The notes under the pieces are model-generated. The model ran no database searches. It saw only the letters and a program-made list of their open reading frames with translations, and was not told where the DNA came from. The position numbers were made by a program, and so were the translations under genes. Below are positions 38,861 through 46,791 of a DNA stretch of 64,000 bases, piece by piece (positions within the stretch are counted from its first letter, which is position 1; every line of letters starts with the position of its first letter). The DNA comes from a virus, in the IMG/VR virus record IMGVR_UViG_3300002052_000001, positions 62,001 through 126,000 of that record. The stretch is one strand, 5' to 3'.

Positions 38861-39411
38861 GCGGCTCCTTGCTCGATGAGGTAGGCCACGTTGCGGCCTA
38901 GCATGGTGAGGTAGTACGAGTCGTGGCAGACGAGCTTGTTTTTCCGCAGTCGGTCCCGGACAGCATCGTCCGTGGTATTCAGAATACGGTCCCGCTCTCC
39001 ACCTTCGATGGCCTTACGCTCGGCCTCGGTGAGTTTCTTGGCGGCACTGCGGACGCGCTCGATGTGGCGGTTCAGCTTGCGTCTGGCCAGCTCTTTCTTC
39101 AACGCTTTGATGGCGGCCTGGAGCTGCTTGTCGGTCTCGCACTTGGCCGCGACAGCCGTGAGGAGATGCGCGAGCCCGGTATTGTTCGGGCTCATTTTGG
39201 ATGTTGGTGAGAGAGAAGGTTTTTTTTCTCCTCGCATCAATTCCTTTGTGGAAACCTTGCCATGTGTTGCTGCACTTACCTTCTCTGCAACTCGATAGGA
39301 GGCGGCGTGTCCTCTCAGGATTCGTTGAATCGATGAAATGCTAACTTCCGCTTCAAAAGAGAACGCCATATTTGTTTTGCCGGTGCTTTTCAGCCAATCT
39401 TTCAAGCGCAT
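38857..39411 (-). CDS. Cro/XRE-like HTH regulator, 184 aa
   Basis: MRLKDWLKSTGKTNMAFSFEAEVSISSIQRILRGHAASYRVAEKVSAATHGKVSTKEL (1-58) has the helix-turn-helix order of Cro/C1-type repressors (I-x-x-I-L-R-G and a T-x-G-x-V-x-x-x-E-L finish). The rest is helical, basic and Lys-rich. A likely regulator of the minus-strand block in which it lies last but one. Confidence 0.7.
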   Translation of the reverse strand: MRLKDWLKSTGKTNMAFSFEAEVSISSIQRILRGHAASYRVAEKVSAATHGKVSTKELMRGEKKPSLSPTSKMSPNNTGLAHLLTAVAAKCETDKQLQAAIKALKKELARRKLNRHIERVRSAAKKLTEAERKAIEGGERDRILNTTDDAVRDRLRKNKLVCHDSYYLTMLGRNVAYLIEQGAA

Positions 39412-39421
39412 CGTTGTTTCC

Positions 39422-39721
39422 CTATCCTACCTGCGTGATGCGTTTGGTCTGCGGATCGAACCAGCCGTGGCGACGGGTGATGCCCTTGCTGCCCAGGCAG
39501 GTCAAGTCGTAGTAGCGGGCGCGCTCGTTCACCTCCGGCGTGTCCTGGCCCTCATCGACGAACCAGGGGCTGACGATGAGGTAGCTTTCGCCCACGTAGA
39601 TGGCCGCGCCGTTGTAGGTGAAGATCGCGCCGCAGCGGGCGCACTCCCGGACTTCGCCGTGGAACTTCTCGGGGCGGTAGTCGCGGCCTTTGGTGTGGCT
39701 ACATGCGGGGCACTTGGTCAA
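39422..39721 (-). CDS. Zinc-ribbon protein, 99 aa
   Basis: TTG at 39721 after GGAGGAACTCAA; upstream in-frame sequence is another gene. MTKCPACSHTKGRDYRPEKFHGEVRECARCGAIFTYNGAAIYVGESYLIV, four Cys in two CxxC pairs, beta-rich after. Function unknown. Confidence 0.65.
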   Translation of the reverse strand: MTKCPACSHTKGRDYRPEKFHGEVRECARCGAIFTYNGAAIYVGESYLIVSPWFVDEGQDTPEVNERARYYDLTCLGSKGITRRHGWFDPQTKRITQVG

Positions 39722-39885
39722 TTGAGTTCCTCCTTCCGTGGCTTGGGTTTGAACGCCTCCGGGTCGATGTCCCAGAGGGCTGGGTTGTCCTTGGTGGGCT
39801 CCGGCTGCACGGCAGGCTCGATGATGAGCTGCCGGTAGCGGCGCTCGTACTCGTCCTGGACTTCGGGCTTGTCCCACCAGTTCAC
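39718..39885 (-). CDS. Small hypothetical protein, 55 aa
   Basis: GTG at 39885 after GGAGGGAAGC, stop overlapping the next TTG start. MNWWDKPEVQDEYERRYRQL is helical, then Pro/Lys-rich. Too short for classification. Confidence 0.6.
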   Translation of the reverse strand: MNWWDKPEVQDEYERRYRQLIIEPAVQPEPTKDNPALWDIDPEAFKPKPRKEELN

Positions 39886-40175
39886 GCTTCCCTCCTCCAG
39901 TCCTCCGGTATCGGAGGGGCTTCGGGATCGGTCCAGGCCACGTCACGCTCCTTCAGTCCGTCGCTTTGGACGAAAGCATCCTCGCTGTCCATCCCGTATC
40001 CCATGACGTAGTAGCAGAGCCAGTCGTAACCGCGCCCGGTGGTTGGGTCGGTCTGGTTCGCTTTTTCCTTGTCTGTAGTGGTGCGGTGGATGGCGCGAAT
40101 CGTGCTCGGGCAGCCGCAGATGCTGCACGGGCCTTTGCCTTTCGGACGGCGGTGCCAGTGGTTCTCGGCGGTCAC
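39882..40175 (-). CDS. Hypothetical protein, 97 aa
   Basis: GTG at 40175. GPCSICGCPSTIRAIHRTTT (a CxxCxC near residues 17-22), then a beta/helical end (GYDWLCYYVMGYGMDSEDAFVQSDGL). Stop overlaps the next start by GTGA. Function unknown. Confidence 0.6.
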   Translation of the reverse strand: MTAENHWHRRPKGKGPCSICGCPSTIRAIHRTTTDKEKANQTDPTTGRGYDWLCYYVMGYGMDSEDAFVQSDGLKERDVAWTDPEAPPIPEDWRREA

Positions 40176-40429
40176 GCGGTCCTTGCCTTTCTTGCCTCGT
40201 TGATGGCGCGCTGCCGGGTGTAGAGTTCGCGGCGCTGTTCGACCGTGAGACCCTCGCGTTTCGCGGCACACCGTTTCCGGTCGCAGAGGAAGAAGCCGGG
40301 ACCATCCGTGTTGCCGCAGACCTCGTCATCCGTAAGGTAGCCGTCCACCGTGGAGCCGCAGGGCTTACCGCAGCAGTCGCAGGCAGGCTCGAAGTCGTAT
40401 CGGCCTTGGCTGTCTCTGGCTCTCGTCAC
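40172..40429 (-). CDS. Zinc-binding hypothetical protein, 85 aa
   Basis: CDCCGKPCGS and FLCDRKRCAAKRE give two Cys groups for one or two zinc sites; C-terminal helical (LTVEQRRELYTRQRAINEARK). GTG start at 40429. Confidence 0.6.
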   Translation of the reverse strand: MTRARDSQGRYDFEPACDCCGKPCGSTVDGYLTDDEVCGNTDGPGFFLCDRKRCAAKREGLTVEQRRELYTRQRAINEARKARTA

Positions 40430-40638
40430 GCGGGCTTGCCTCCGTTGAATCTGGCGATGCGCTCTTCTTCGGCAGCTTCGGCCAGGCGCTCGTAGTGCTC
40501 CTCCTCGGCCGCCTTCTTCTCGGCCGAAAGGTTCGCTACGCAGGCGGTGATGGAGTTGGCCCAGAAGGTTTGCAGCTCCTTCAGGGCCTCTTTCGTTGGC
40601 CGCAGTAGTGGCGCGGGCTTCAGTCGACGGGCCTTCAC
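40426..40638 (-). CDS. Small helical protein, 70 aa
   Basis: GTG at 40638 after GGAGGGAATAGC; the ORF upstream of it is noise. Alanine/Glu-rich helix (VANLSAEKKAAEEEHYERLAEAAEEERIA). First gene of a minus-strand operon that has its own promoter. Confidence 0.6.
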   Translation of the reverse strand: MKARRLKPAPLLRPTKEALKELQTFWANSITACVANLSAEKKAAEEEHYERLAEAAEEERIARFNGGKPA

Positions 40639-40661
40639 GCTATTCCCTCCTTCCACTATCC

Positions 40662-40690
40662 AATCTAATACAGTCAGAATGAATAGTCAA
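40662..40690 (-). promoter_or_regulatory. Sigma70-like promoter (minus strand)
   Basis: TTGACT (40690-40685), 17-nt spacer, TAGATT (40667-40662) on the minus strand; GTG start at 40638 with a ribosome site. Confidence 0.65.
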
Positions 40691-40756
40691 GAAGGGTCAG
40701 GGGCAAAAACGACATCGGGGGCGAAAAAAACGCAACATTCGGCCGGATTTATTTCC

Positions 40757-41041
40757 TTACTTAGAAAGGGGTTCGACGGACCGGACCCCCCAGACCTCTA
40801 CGGGATTCGGGTCGAAGCTGCGGACCTGGCGTGCTCCCGGCCCCAGGAGCCTCTCCACGGTCTGCTGGGCCTCCTGGAGGCTTTCCACCAGAATGGGCTC
40901 AGGCGTGCCCTGAAAGCCCTTCTGGAGCCGCCGCCAGCCCCAGATGGCCCACCATCCCGGATACTGCGGTGGGTGCTTGTAGATGCCATAGCAGCGGACG
41001 ATCCGGGGGCTCATTCCGGCGGGATTTGGTTGCGGCTCCAC
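40757..41041 (-). CDS. Hypothetical protein, 94 aa, paralogue of the next gene's C-terminus
   Basis: GTG at 41041 (alternative ATG 41014). MSPRIVRCYGIYKHPPQYPGWWAIWGWRRLQKG...EPILVESLQEAQQTVERLL...PNPVEVWG matches the C-terminal half of the 41051-41530 protein residue block by block. A local duplication with divergence. Function unknown. Confidence 0.6.
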   Translation of the reverse strand: MEPQPNPAGMSPRIVRCYGIYKHPPQYPGWWAIWGWRRLQKGFQGTPEPILVESLQEAQQTVERLLGPGARQVRSFDPNPVEVWGVRSVEPLSK

Positions 41042-41050
41042 ACCGGTATT

Positions 41051-41530
41051 TTACCCCCAGACTTCGACCAGGTGAGGATCTGGATCGTCGATAGTTATGA
41101 GCAAGGCGTAGGGCACGAGATTTCTGATATGGTTCCGGGCCTCCTCTATGCTCTTGCATAGGATGGGCTCGGCATCGGGCTGCGGCTTGAGCATTCCGTC
41201 GATGACTTCCCAGCCCCGGACGACCCAGTGATTGGGGAAATCCTTGGGGTGATCGTAGATGGCGTACTGGCGCATCACGGTACGCCGGGACATAGGAGAG
41301 CCGTGCTCTTTCTGGTAGTCGAAGATGATGTGAGCGGCGATCTCTTTGGCTACCTGTATCCGGAACGGTGGCGGTGTTCTTAAGACGTTTTCGTCGAGCA
41401 CATGATTGGACTCGAAAGGGGGGTCGATTACCCGGACCTCCAAGATCAATCCATCCAAATCCGACCGTCGCCAGGTGACGCGGGCGTCCGGGATTTCCTT
41501 GATGAGGATGTGGGTGATTTCTCCGATCAC
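41051..41530 (-). CDS. Hypothetical protein, 159 aa
   Basis: GTG at 41530 after GGAGG, with palindrome copy 6 just upstream. Residues 1-78 are a separate beta-rich domain; residues 79-159 (MSRRTVMRQYAIYDHPKDFPNHWVVRGWEV...EVWG) are the paralogue of 40757-41041. Function unknown. Confidence 0.6.
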   Translation of the reverse strand: MIGEITHILIKEIPDARVTWRRSDLDGLILEVRVIDPPFESNHVLDENVLRTPPPFRIQVAKEIAAHIIFDYQKEHGSPMSRRTVMRQYAIYDHPKDFPNHWVVRGWEVIDGMLKPQPDAEPILCKSIEEARNHIRNLVPYALLITIDDPDPHLVEVWG

Positions 41531-41544
41531 GGTTTCCTCCAGGA

Positions 41545-41558
41545 GGCAGTCGACTGCC
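41545..41558. repeat. GGCAGTCGACTGCC palindrome, copy 6 (intergenic)
   Basis: Exact copy between the 41559 stop and the GGAGG of the 41051-41530 gene (minus strand). It overlaps the stop by no base, and the layout matches copies 2 and 5. Confidence 0.9.
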
Positions 41559-41717
41559 TTATCGGAAAAGTCGTTCGGCAGCCAGCAACGCTTTCCTGGC
41601 CCGGTACCGACAGTGGAACTTGCCTACCAGTATCAGGTTCGTATGGCCTCTGGGCAACAGGTAGGCTGAATAGTACCAGCCCGCGTTGCCCATCTGGGTA
41701 ACGATGTACTTTCTCAT
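41559..41717 (-). CDS. Small basic protein, 52 aa
   Basis: ATG at 41717 after AAGGGGAAACTG, coupled to the GHKL gene's stop. MRKYIVTQMGNAGWYYSAYL, beta then basic helix (CRYRARKALLAAERLFR). Too short to classify. Confidence 0.6.
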   Translation of the reverse strand: MRKYIVTQMGNAGWYYSAYLLPRGHTNLILVGKFHCRYRARKALLAAERLFR

Positions 41718-43063
41718 CAGTTTCCCCTTCCCTTCCAGTAGAGGGCCGACCACAGGCTCTCGATGGCGCGGGTATGGCGGATCATGCCGTCGTCCGCGCC
41801 GCTGATGATGTGGGCCAGCTCGTGGACCAGGTGCTCCAGAATCTCCTCCTGGGTGGTAAGGACCTTCCGGGCCAACACGACGCGGCCGTCCCGGATTTCT
41901 CCTACCAGGTCCTCCTGGTAGAAGTCCGCTACCTGGATGATGTTCAGGACGGGCTCCACGTGGTGGCTCTCCAGGAAGGACGGCAGTACGGCGTCGACGA
42001 TGGCGGCGGCAGCCTGGAGGTTGGCCTGCTCGATCGCGGTCAGGTCGCTCCAGGAGTAGGTCGCGGTGATCGACTTGGCCAGCGCCTGCTTGACCTCTTC
42101 GGAGGTCTGTACCGTCCTGGACGCGGCCAGGACCTTGGCCAGCGTGTCGTTGACCACGACGCCGTGCTTGTTGGCGTTACTGATGTCCACGGCTTCGCCG
42201 ATGGATTTGACCGGGACCGAATTTTCGCCGTGCTCGGCGATGAATTCTTGGGCCAGGGCTTCGGTGACCTCTTCGTCGGAGTTGTGCTCCAGGCTCTGGG
42301 TGTCCATCTTGCCGTCGCGCAGCATGGCGTAGACTTCCGGGGCCATCGCTTCGGGTCGTTTACGGATAGCCTCTCGATACATCGAGGCCAGTTCCCACTT
42401 CAGGTTCCAGGTGTCGATCAGGCGGCGGTCGCGGTCGACCCTGAAGTCGAGTAGGTTGTAGCCCATCACCAGCTCGGGGATGTGCTGCACGAAGATTCCC
42501 TTCACGTACACGCGCCCCTTGAACTTCTCGTCCCGGATGATGGCTCCCCGGCCTTCGATCTCGATAAGATGCTTGGCCCGGTCGAGCGTGGCGAACGGCA
42601 GGAACAGGTCCTTGGCCTCCTCCCAGGTCTCCTCCGGCATCGTGATGGAGACGGTGACATCGCCGCGCCGTACCTTCAGCTTGCGCGTGCGGACCTTCAG
42701 GACGTTGCGGCCTCGGAAGTTGTTGGACGATCCGATAAACGGCTTCCAGATTTCGGTCTGGGTTCTGATGGTGATGTCGTACCCGGCGCGCACTCCGGCC
42801 AGGATGCCGACGCCCAGGCCCTCGCCGTGCTCGCCCAGCAGCTCTGCGTTCTCGGCCTTGTCGGTCTCGCCCATGAGCAACGCTTCAGTCGTCATGTCGG
42901 CACCGATGTTTTGGATGTGGAGCTGCCCGTTTCGGTACTTCACGGTCAGCTTGTAGCCCCGCTTGTCTTCGTCCATGCCGTTCTGCATGGCCTCCCGAAG
43001 GCACTCCCAGGTGCCCCAGGAGGGGACGTAGGTCTCCTTAATACTCAGCTCGATAATTGCCAC
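41717..43063 (-). CDS. GHKL ATPase fused to zinc metallopeptidase (copy A), 448 aa
   Basis: GTG at 43063 after AAGGAGGGACC. GHKL blocks: N box ECLREAMQNGMDED (20-33, N28), IQNIGADMT (50-58) and GEHGEGLGVG (77-86). Residues 100-400 are a transducer-like middle. A C-terminal LVHELAHIISGADDG has HELAH at 414-418, a HExxH zincin. ATP-clamp plus peptidase in one chain is not an architecture I know as a named family. Partner of the gene at 48120. Own promoter, and first in its operon after 43130. Confidence 0.75.
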   Translation of the reverse strand: MAIIELSIKETYVPSWGTWECLREAMQNGMDEDKRGYKLTVKYRNGQLHIQNIGADMTTEALLMGETDKAENAELLGEHGEGLGVGILAGVRAGYDITIRTQTEIWKPFIGSSNNFRGRNVLKVRTRKLKVRRGDVTVSITMPEETWEEAKDLFLPFATLDRAKHLIEIEGRGAIIRDEKFKGRVYVKGIFVQHIPELVMGYNLLDFRVDRDRRLIDTWNLKWELASMYREAIRKRPEAMAPEVYAMLRDGKMDTQSLEHNSDEEVTEALAQEFIAEHGENSVPVKSIGEAVDISNANKHGVVVNDTLAKVLAASRTVQTSEEVKQALAKSITATYSWSDLTAIEQANLQAAAAIVDAVLPSFLESHHVEPVLNIIQVADFYQEDLVGEIRDGRVVLARKVLTTQEEILEHLVHELAHIISGADDGMIRHTRAIESLWSALYWKGRGN

Positions 43064-43093
43064 GGTCCCTCCTTCCAAAAGGTTGTGCTTATG

Positions 43094-43122
43094 AATCTAA
43101 TAAGGTAAGCCAAGTTTGTCAA
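43094..43122 (-). promoter_or_regulatory. Sigma70-like promoter (minus strand)
   Basis: TTGACA (43122-43117), 17-nt spacer, TAGATT (43099-43094). Precedes the GHKL/metallopeptidase gene and its ribosome site AAGGAGGG. Confidence 0.65.
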
Positions 43123-43129
43123 GAACCGG

Positions 43130-43765
43130 TTAGTTTTCAGCAGCGTGACGAGTAGCGACATCCTCCAGTGTGGTCGTTTCCTCTTCGGGCACGACCTTGA
43201 CCAGCTCGATGCCGCGCTTCTCCTTGCGCTCCAGCTCTTCTTCGGTTTCGTCGCCGCGCACCACGTACTCGATCTTGCGCGGGACGAACGAGCAGAAGAT
43301 TCCGGGTGCGGGCTTGCCCTCTGCATCGGTGCACGCTTCGGGGTGCATCAGGTAAACGCGGACGGTGCCCAGGTTGTCGAGCAGCTCCTTCGGGATGGTG
43401 GACAGCCGCTTGGACAGCCCCATCTTCTGCACCTCGACCAGGAAACTCTCGGGCGAGTAGAACTTCTTGCCGACCCACATGAGCCCGGCGCGCTCGGGGA
43501 TATTGCCGGACATGGAACACGTTGTGCACTGCATGGAATGGATGCCTTCCTCAACGCACGGCTTTGGGTCGATGAACGACTGCGGATTGATCCAGCGGAA
43601 ACCCCGGAAGAACCTGAGTCCCTCGCCGCAGTGCTCGCACGGCTTCAGCGGATAGGGCAGCTTCCCGCAGGCGGAGAAGGCATCGCCGCCGATGAGGTAC
43701 GTGCCGCCGCCTTTGCGGTAGCCGCAGCCTCGGGCTTTTTCGTGAGATACTCTGATATTTGCCAC
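43130..43765 (-). CDS. Conserved phage protein, 211 aa
   Basis: MANIRVSHEKARGCGYRKGGGTYLIGGDAF...CGKLPYPLKPCEHCGEGLRFFRG, then HSMQCTTCSMSG, AGLMWVGKKFYSPESFLVEVQKMGLSKRL and GIFCSFVPRKIEYVV. This block order is a widespread large-phage family with several zinc-binding Cys; function not known. GTG start at 43765 after GGAGGG. Confidence 0.7.
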   Translation of the reverse strand: MANIRVSHEKARGCGYRKGGGTYLIGGDAFSACGKLPYPLKPCEHCGEGLRFFRGFRWINPQSFIDPKPCVEEGIHSMQCTTCSMSGNIPERAGLMWVGKKFYSPESFLVEVQKMGLSKRLSTIPKELLDNLGTVRVYLMHPEACTDAEGKPAPGIFCSFVPRKIEYVVRGDETEEELERKEKRGIELVKVVPEEETTTLEDVATRHAAEN

Positions 43766-43781
43766 GTTTCCCTCCTTCCAA

Positions 43782-44621
43782 TTATGCCGCCTTTAGAATG
43801 CAAGACGACACGGGTTTGTCATCTCTGACACGGACGAACTGAGCCGATTTCGCGGCCCCGCTCGGAAACTGCTCGAATGCTTTGACTTCGACCACCAGGT
43901 GGCCGTAGTGTTTCGGGTGCAGATATCTAATGGGCACCGGGCACTTCATCACCGGCGTCAGTGTGCCGTCGATGAACAGGCCCAGCAGCCCGGTTCGGTT
44001 GCCGGTATCGGTCCGGCCTTCGCTGACCAGCACGTAGTCCAGGGTGACTTCACGCTTCACGCGCCACCAGATATCTTCATCGGGCTGCACGACCTTGACC
44101 ATGACGCCCTCGCCCCCGGTGGCGACGTGCCGATCGTACTCTTCCCGGAACGCGCACAGCCAGCGCGGGACCAACTCGATCCGGCCATCGTTGGCTTCCA
44201 GCATGGGCGTGAACGCTTCCAGGATATTGCGACGCTGGAGCGTATCGCAGATGGGAGGCCGGAGGTCATCACCGCCGATCATTAAGCAGTCATGCGCGTG
44301 CAGGCGCGCATACCCGCGTGCGCGTGCGGCCCTGGCCCCGGCGGACGTTGACGCCTCTAGCTCGCCAATCACCACGCTGTTTCCCGGTAGCGGCCGGGAC
44401 AACCGGGGCAGGTCGAAAGACCAGCGGCGGTCCTTACCCAGGCGCGAGACTAGCTCGAAGTCCAGGCCGTTTGCCTGGACGAACATCGCTGTCCAGATGC
44501 CGTCGACCTTGGGCTCCATCCATGCCAGGTCCTCGAACTCTCGCTCTACCCAGTACAGGGCGTCGGGGGAAAGGTCGCCGTAGTGACTGACGTACCAGCC
44601 GAGAATCTCGGCCTCGGTCAT
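43782..44621 (-). CDS. ATP-dependent DNA ligase, 279 aa
   Basis: MEPKVDGIWTAMFV (K38 the adenylated Lys, KVDG), VVIGELEAS (83-91), GGEGVMVKV (169-177), WWRVKREVTLDYVLV (185-199) are ligase motifs I, III, IV and V. No N-terminal DNA-binding domain, so it is the short phage/bacterial form. Located next to a PolX-like gene; the two could repair nicks or gaps as in bacterial NHEJ or base-excision repair. ATG at 44621. Confidence 0.8.
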   Translation of the reverse strand: MTEAEILGWYVSHYGDLSPDALYWVEREFEDLAWMEPKVDGIWTAMFVQANGLDFELVSRLGKDRRWSFDLPRLSRPLPGNSVVIGELEASTSAGARAARARGYARLHAHDCLMIGGDDLRPPICDTLQRRNILEAFTPMLEANDGRIELVPRWLCAFREEYDRHVATGGEGVMVKVVQPDEDIWWRVKREVTLDYVLVSEGRTDTGNRTGLLGLFIDGTLTPVMKCPVPIRYLHPKHYGHLVVEVKAFEQFPSGAAKSAQFVRVRDDKPVSSCILKAA

Positions 44622-45130
44622 TATCTGTTTTGAGGTTCGAGCCACTTCAGGTCCAGCTCCTTGTAGATGAGTTCTTCGTTGCAGGAGCACGGGAGTTTTT
44701 CGCCGTCCTTCCACAGCCCGTACTCGTTGAGCTTGTAGCCCTTGCGCTTGGCCTTGGTCCGCTGCTGGATGTTGCGCTCCTTTGGACCGGTCAGGTACAT
44801 CAAGGCCGCGCCCGCGCTGTCGTCATCAGTGAGCAGGATATCGACCTGCACGCCATCGACCAGGCCGCTCAGCTTATGCGCGCCGCCATTGATGTTGAAC
44901 TCGGTGAGCAGGAAAGCTCGGAGTTGATCGCCCAGGCCCTCCGGCGGAATCATCACGATATCGACATCGCCGACAGTGCCGTTCTCATCCACGGCCCAGC
45001 GCCGGACCGACCCTACGATGATGGCGTCCTGGAGGGTGCCATCCTCGTCAGCGGCCTCGATGATTCTCATCCCGAGGTCCCAGGCTTCCTGCCAGTCGAC
45101 CCTCCGGCCGCCGTTTGCCTTGCCTCCCAT
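44621..45130 (-). CDS. PolX-like nucleotidyltransferase, 169 aa
   Basis: VGSVRR (39-44), GDVDIVM (54-60, D55 and D57), VDILL (96-100), LTGPKERNIQQRTKAKRKGYKLNEYGLW (113-140) give the palm and finger of a family X polymerase. Helix-hairpin-helix and 8-kDa lyase domains are missing, so it is a minimal form, as in some viruses. Catalytic Asp triad is complete. Operon partner of the ligase gene, overlapping stop and start. Confidence 0.8.
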   Translation of the reverse strand: MGGKANGGRRVDWQEAWDLGMRIIEAADEDGTLQDAIIVGSVRRWAVDENGTVGDVDIVMIPPEGLGDQLRAFLLTEFNINGGAHKLSGLVDGVQVDILLTDDDSAGAALMYLTGPKERNIQQRTKAKRKGYKLNEYGLWKDGEKLPCSCNEELIYKELDLKWLEPQNR

Positions 45131-45666
45131 CAGGCTGCCGCTTTTCTGGCTGCGTAACGCTCGCACCACTCGATGAGCTTGTCGAGGTCCACGCTGCGCC
45201 CGGCTGCGCACTCCTTCTTCCAGCCGTCATAGACCTTGTAAATGATACGGCCGTCCAGGCTTGCCTTTGGAAACGCGCCCAGGGCCTTGCGAAATGCCTC
45301 CGTGAGCCGTTCGCGGTAGTCGGCCGGTATCTTGGCCTCAACCGCAGAATCATAGCTCGCTGGGGTCTGAGGGGTCCCGCCGCCTACGCGGCAAATGAAG
45401 GTCTCCTCATTCTCGCCCTGGTAGATCACCGGCAGATCATCCCCGCCGAATCGGATCGACTCGGGCTTTTCGATAATAGGCGTCTCGCCCCCGGCACCGT
45501 TGCCGCCGCCCGCCTTCTTGCTCCGGCCTCCACCGCGAGCACGGATGGCGAACAGCACAGCGACGCCGTGGCCGATGGCCTTGGCCTCGTGTTCTGGATA
45601 CCCGATTAGCTCGGCCGCCACGCGATTCCAGAGGCCGAACAGCGGGAACCTGTTGAGCTTTGCCAC
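45130..45666 (-). CDS. Conserved hypothetical protein, 178 aa
   Basis: GTG at 45666 after GGAGGGAAAAATCT. NRFPLFGLWNRVAAELIGYPEHEAKAIGHGVAVLFAIRARGG recalls a conserved small protein with LWxRVAxExxGYPxxEAxxxGxxVAVLxA, found in bacteria but unnamed. Gly-rich linker (60-75), then helical and Arg-rich. The reading frame continues open upstream to 45966 (see next entry), so a longer form is possible. Confidence 0.6.
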   Translation of the reverse strand: MAKLNRFPLFGLWNRVAAELIGYPEHEAKAIGHGVAVLFAIRARGGGRSKKAGGGNGAGGETPIIEKPESIRFGGDDLPVIYQGENEETFICRVGGGTPQTPASYDSAVEAKIPADYRERLTEAFRKALGAFPKASLDGRIIYKVYDGWKKECAAGRSVDLDKLIEWCERYAARKAAA

Positions 45667-45918
45667 AGATTTTTCCCTCCTTCCTCTATCTATCTTAGCC
45701 ACTGAGGAGCGTTTGTCAAGAACAGGCCCCAGCTTCTTTTGTCGCCTGGGGGCCTGGAAAAAGCACCCTTCCCGGCCAGAGGCAGTTTCGTGAAAAACGG
45801 CCACGGAGCCACCAGCAAAGAGCTTGACCCGGCCCGGTTTTCCGCACTTGGGACAGCTCTCCATGCGGCCTGTCTGGGCCGCCTGGTAAGCCTCCTGGTA
45901 CGTGGCCTTCCCTGGAAT
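45667..45918 (-). other. In-frame zinc-ribbon extension or separate gene, no stop
   Basis: From 45918 down, PGKATYQEAYQAAQTGRMESCPKCGKPGRVKLFAGGSVAVFHE runs into the 45130-45666 frame without a stop. A GGAGG at 45926-45930 sits 7 bases before ATT (45918-45916), a rare but plausible start; ATG at 45864 (MESCPKCGK) lacks a site. The internal promoter at 45692-45719 lies inside this ORF. Either one fused 262-aa protein, or two genes whose boundary stop is gone. Confidence 0.45.
45692..45719 (-). promoter_or_regulatory. Sigma70-like promoter (minus strand)
   Basis: TTGACA (45719-45714), 16-nt spacer, TAAGAT (45697-45692). Fires the 45130-45666 gene with GGAGGG 20 bases further on; lies in-frame with the upstream zinc-ribbon ORF. 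Confidence 0.6.
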
Positions 45919-45937
45919 TTCCCTGCCTCCACTATTT

Positions 45938-45966
45938 AATATAATCGTATTAGAAAGCATTGTCAA
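45938..45966 (-). promoter_or_regulatory. Sigma70-like promoter (minus strand)
   Basis: TTGACA (45966-45961), 17-nt spacer, TATATT (45943-45938). The best -10 box of the minus block. It points at the zinc-ribbon ORF. Confidence 0.7.
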
Positions 45967-45992
45967 GAGGCGTCTCCTATGGTAGAAAGGAA

Positions 45993-46020
45993 TTGACGGG
46001 CCATGAAAGATGGTTACGTT
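45993..46020 (+). promoter_or_regulatory. Candidate plus-strand promoter
   Basis: TTGACG 45993-45998, 16-nt spacer, TACGTT 46015-46020, pointing at the gene starting 46043. With the minus promoter 27 bases away, it makes the 45967-46042 interval divergent. Confidence 0.4.
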
Positions 46021-46042
46021 GATAGGTGGAAGGAGGGATTTT

Positions 46043-46492
46043 GTGAGGCAAGAGTACGAGGTTTTCTTCTGTCTTAACAGCGACTTAGAAGGCCCCCTGG
46101 GCCAGTTTTGGTTGCTGGAACAGATGCTGGCAGACGCGGCCGTAGAGGTCGGTGTCGATAATAACGGTGTTGGTTTTTACGAATACCAGGGTGTTCGCGG
46201 TTTCGACAGCGGTACCAACTATCTGGTCGTGAAGGACCACGAGGATATTACGGTGCGCGCCCTGGTCAACGGCGTTGGGCCGGAGGAATGTGAGGACCTG
46301 GAGCAGCGCGTTCTCAACATGCTGAACGGCGCTGTTGACCGCAACCGCATCATCGAGCTTGCCCCCCATAAAGAGGATGGTCCGTGCGCGGGGGTCGAGG
46401 CGGTTTTCAAGAAAAGGGATGAGACGGTCGATGGCAACGGCGTGGCCTTTACCTTCGACGTGGAGTGGACGATCGACGGAGAGGTGTGCTGA
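46043..46492 (+). CDS. Hypothetical protein, 149 aa
   Basis: GTG at 46043 after AAGGAGGGATTTT. MRQEYEVFFCLNSDLEGPLGQFWLLEQMLADAAVEVGVDNNGVGFYEYQGVRG, then an alpha-beta fold with two His/Cys near the end. Possibly a small oligomerising head-like domain; no motif recognised. Confidence 0.65.
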   Translation: MRQEYEVFFCLNSDLEGPLGQFWLLEQMLADAAVEVGVDNNGVGFYEYQGVRGFDSGTNYLVVKDHEDITVRALVNGVGPEECEDLEQRVLNMLNGAVDRNRIIELAPHKEDGPCAGVEAVFKKRDETVDGNGVAFTFDVEWTIDGEVC

Positions 46493-46497
46493 TTGTA

Positions 46498-46791
46498 ATG
46501 ACCAACAACACCAAGAAGCTGCGTCGGTTCATGCGGAAGGCTCGCGAAGATGCCTTGTCCTGGGCGAACGATGAGAGCCTGGACAACGTGATTGCTGCCG
46601 AGAAGCACGCAAGGTGGGAACTGCAAAGGACAGTCCATCTCATCTCGGTGATTCGTCGGATATTCGCTGCGTGCGAACCGAATACCCCCGAATGGAGGTC
46701 CGAGGCCCTGGCGCTGGCGAAGAGCAGGAAGAAGGCCGCGATTCTCGCTGGCTACCTGGCGGGATACCGGAGGTACCTGAGAGATGTCTAA
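46498..46791 (+). CDS. Helical hypothetical protein, 97 aa
   Basis: ATG at 46498. MTNNTKKLRRFMRKAREDALSWANDESLDNVIAAEKHARWELQRTVHLISVIRRIFAACEP, basic and helical to the end. No motif. Confidence 0.6.
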   Translation: MTNNTKKLRRFMRKAREDALSWANDESLDNVIAAEKHARWELQRTVHLISVIRRIFAACEPNTPEWRSEALALAKSRKKAAILAGYLAGYRRYLRDV

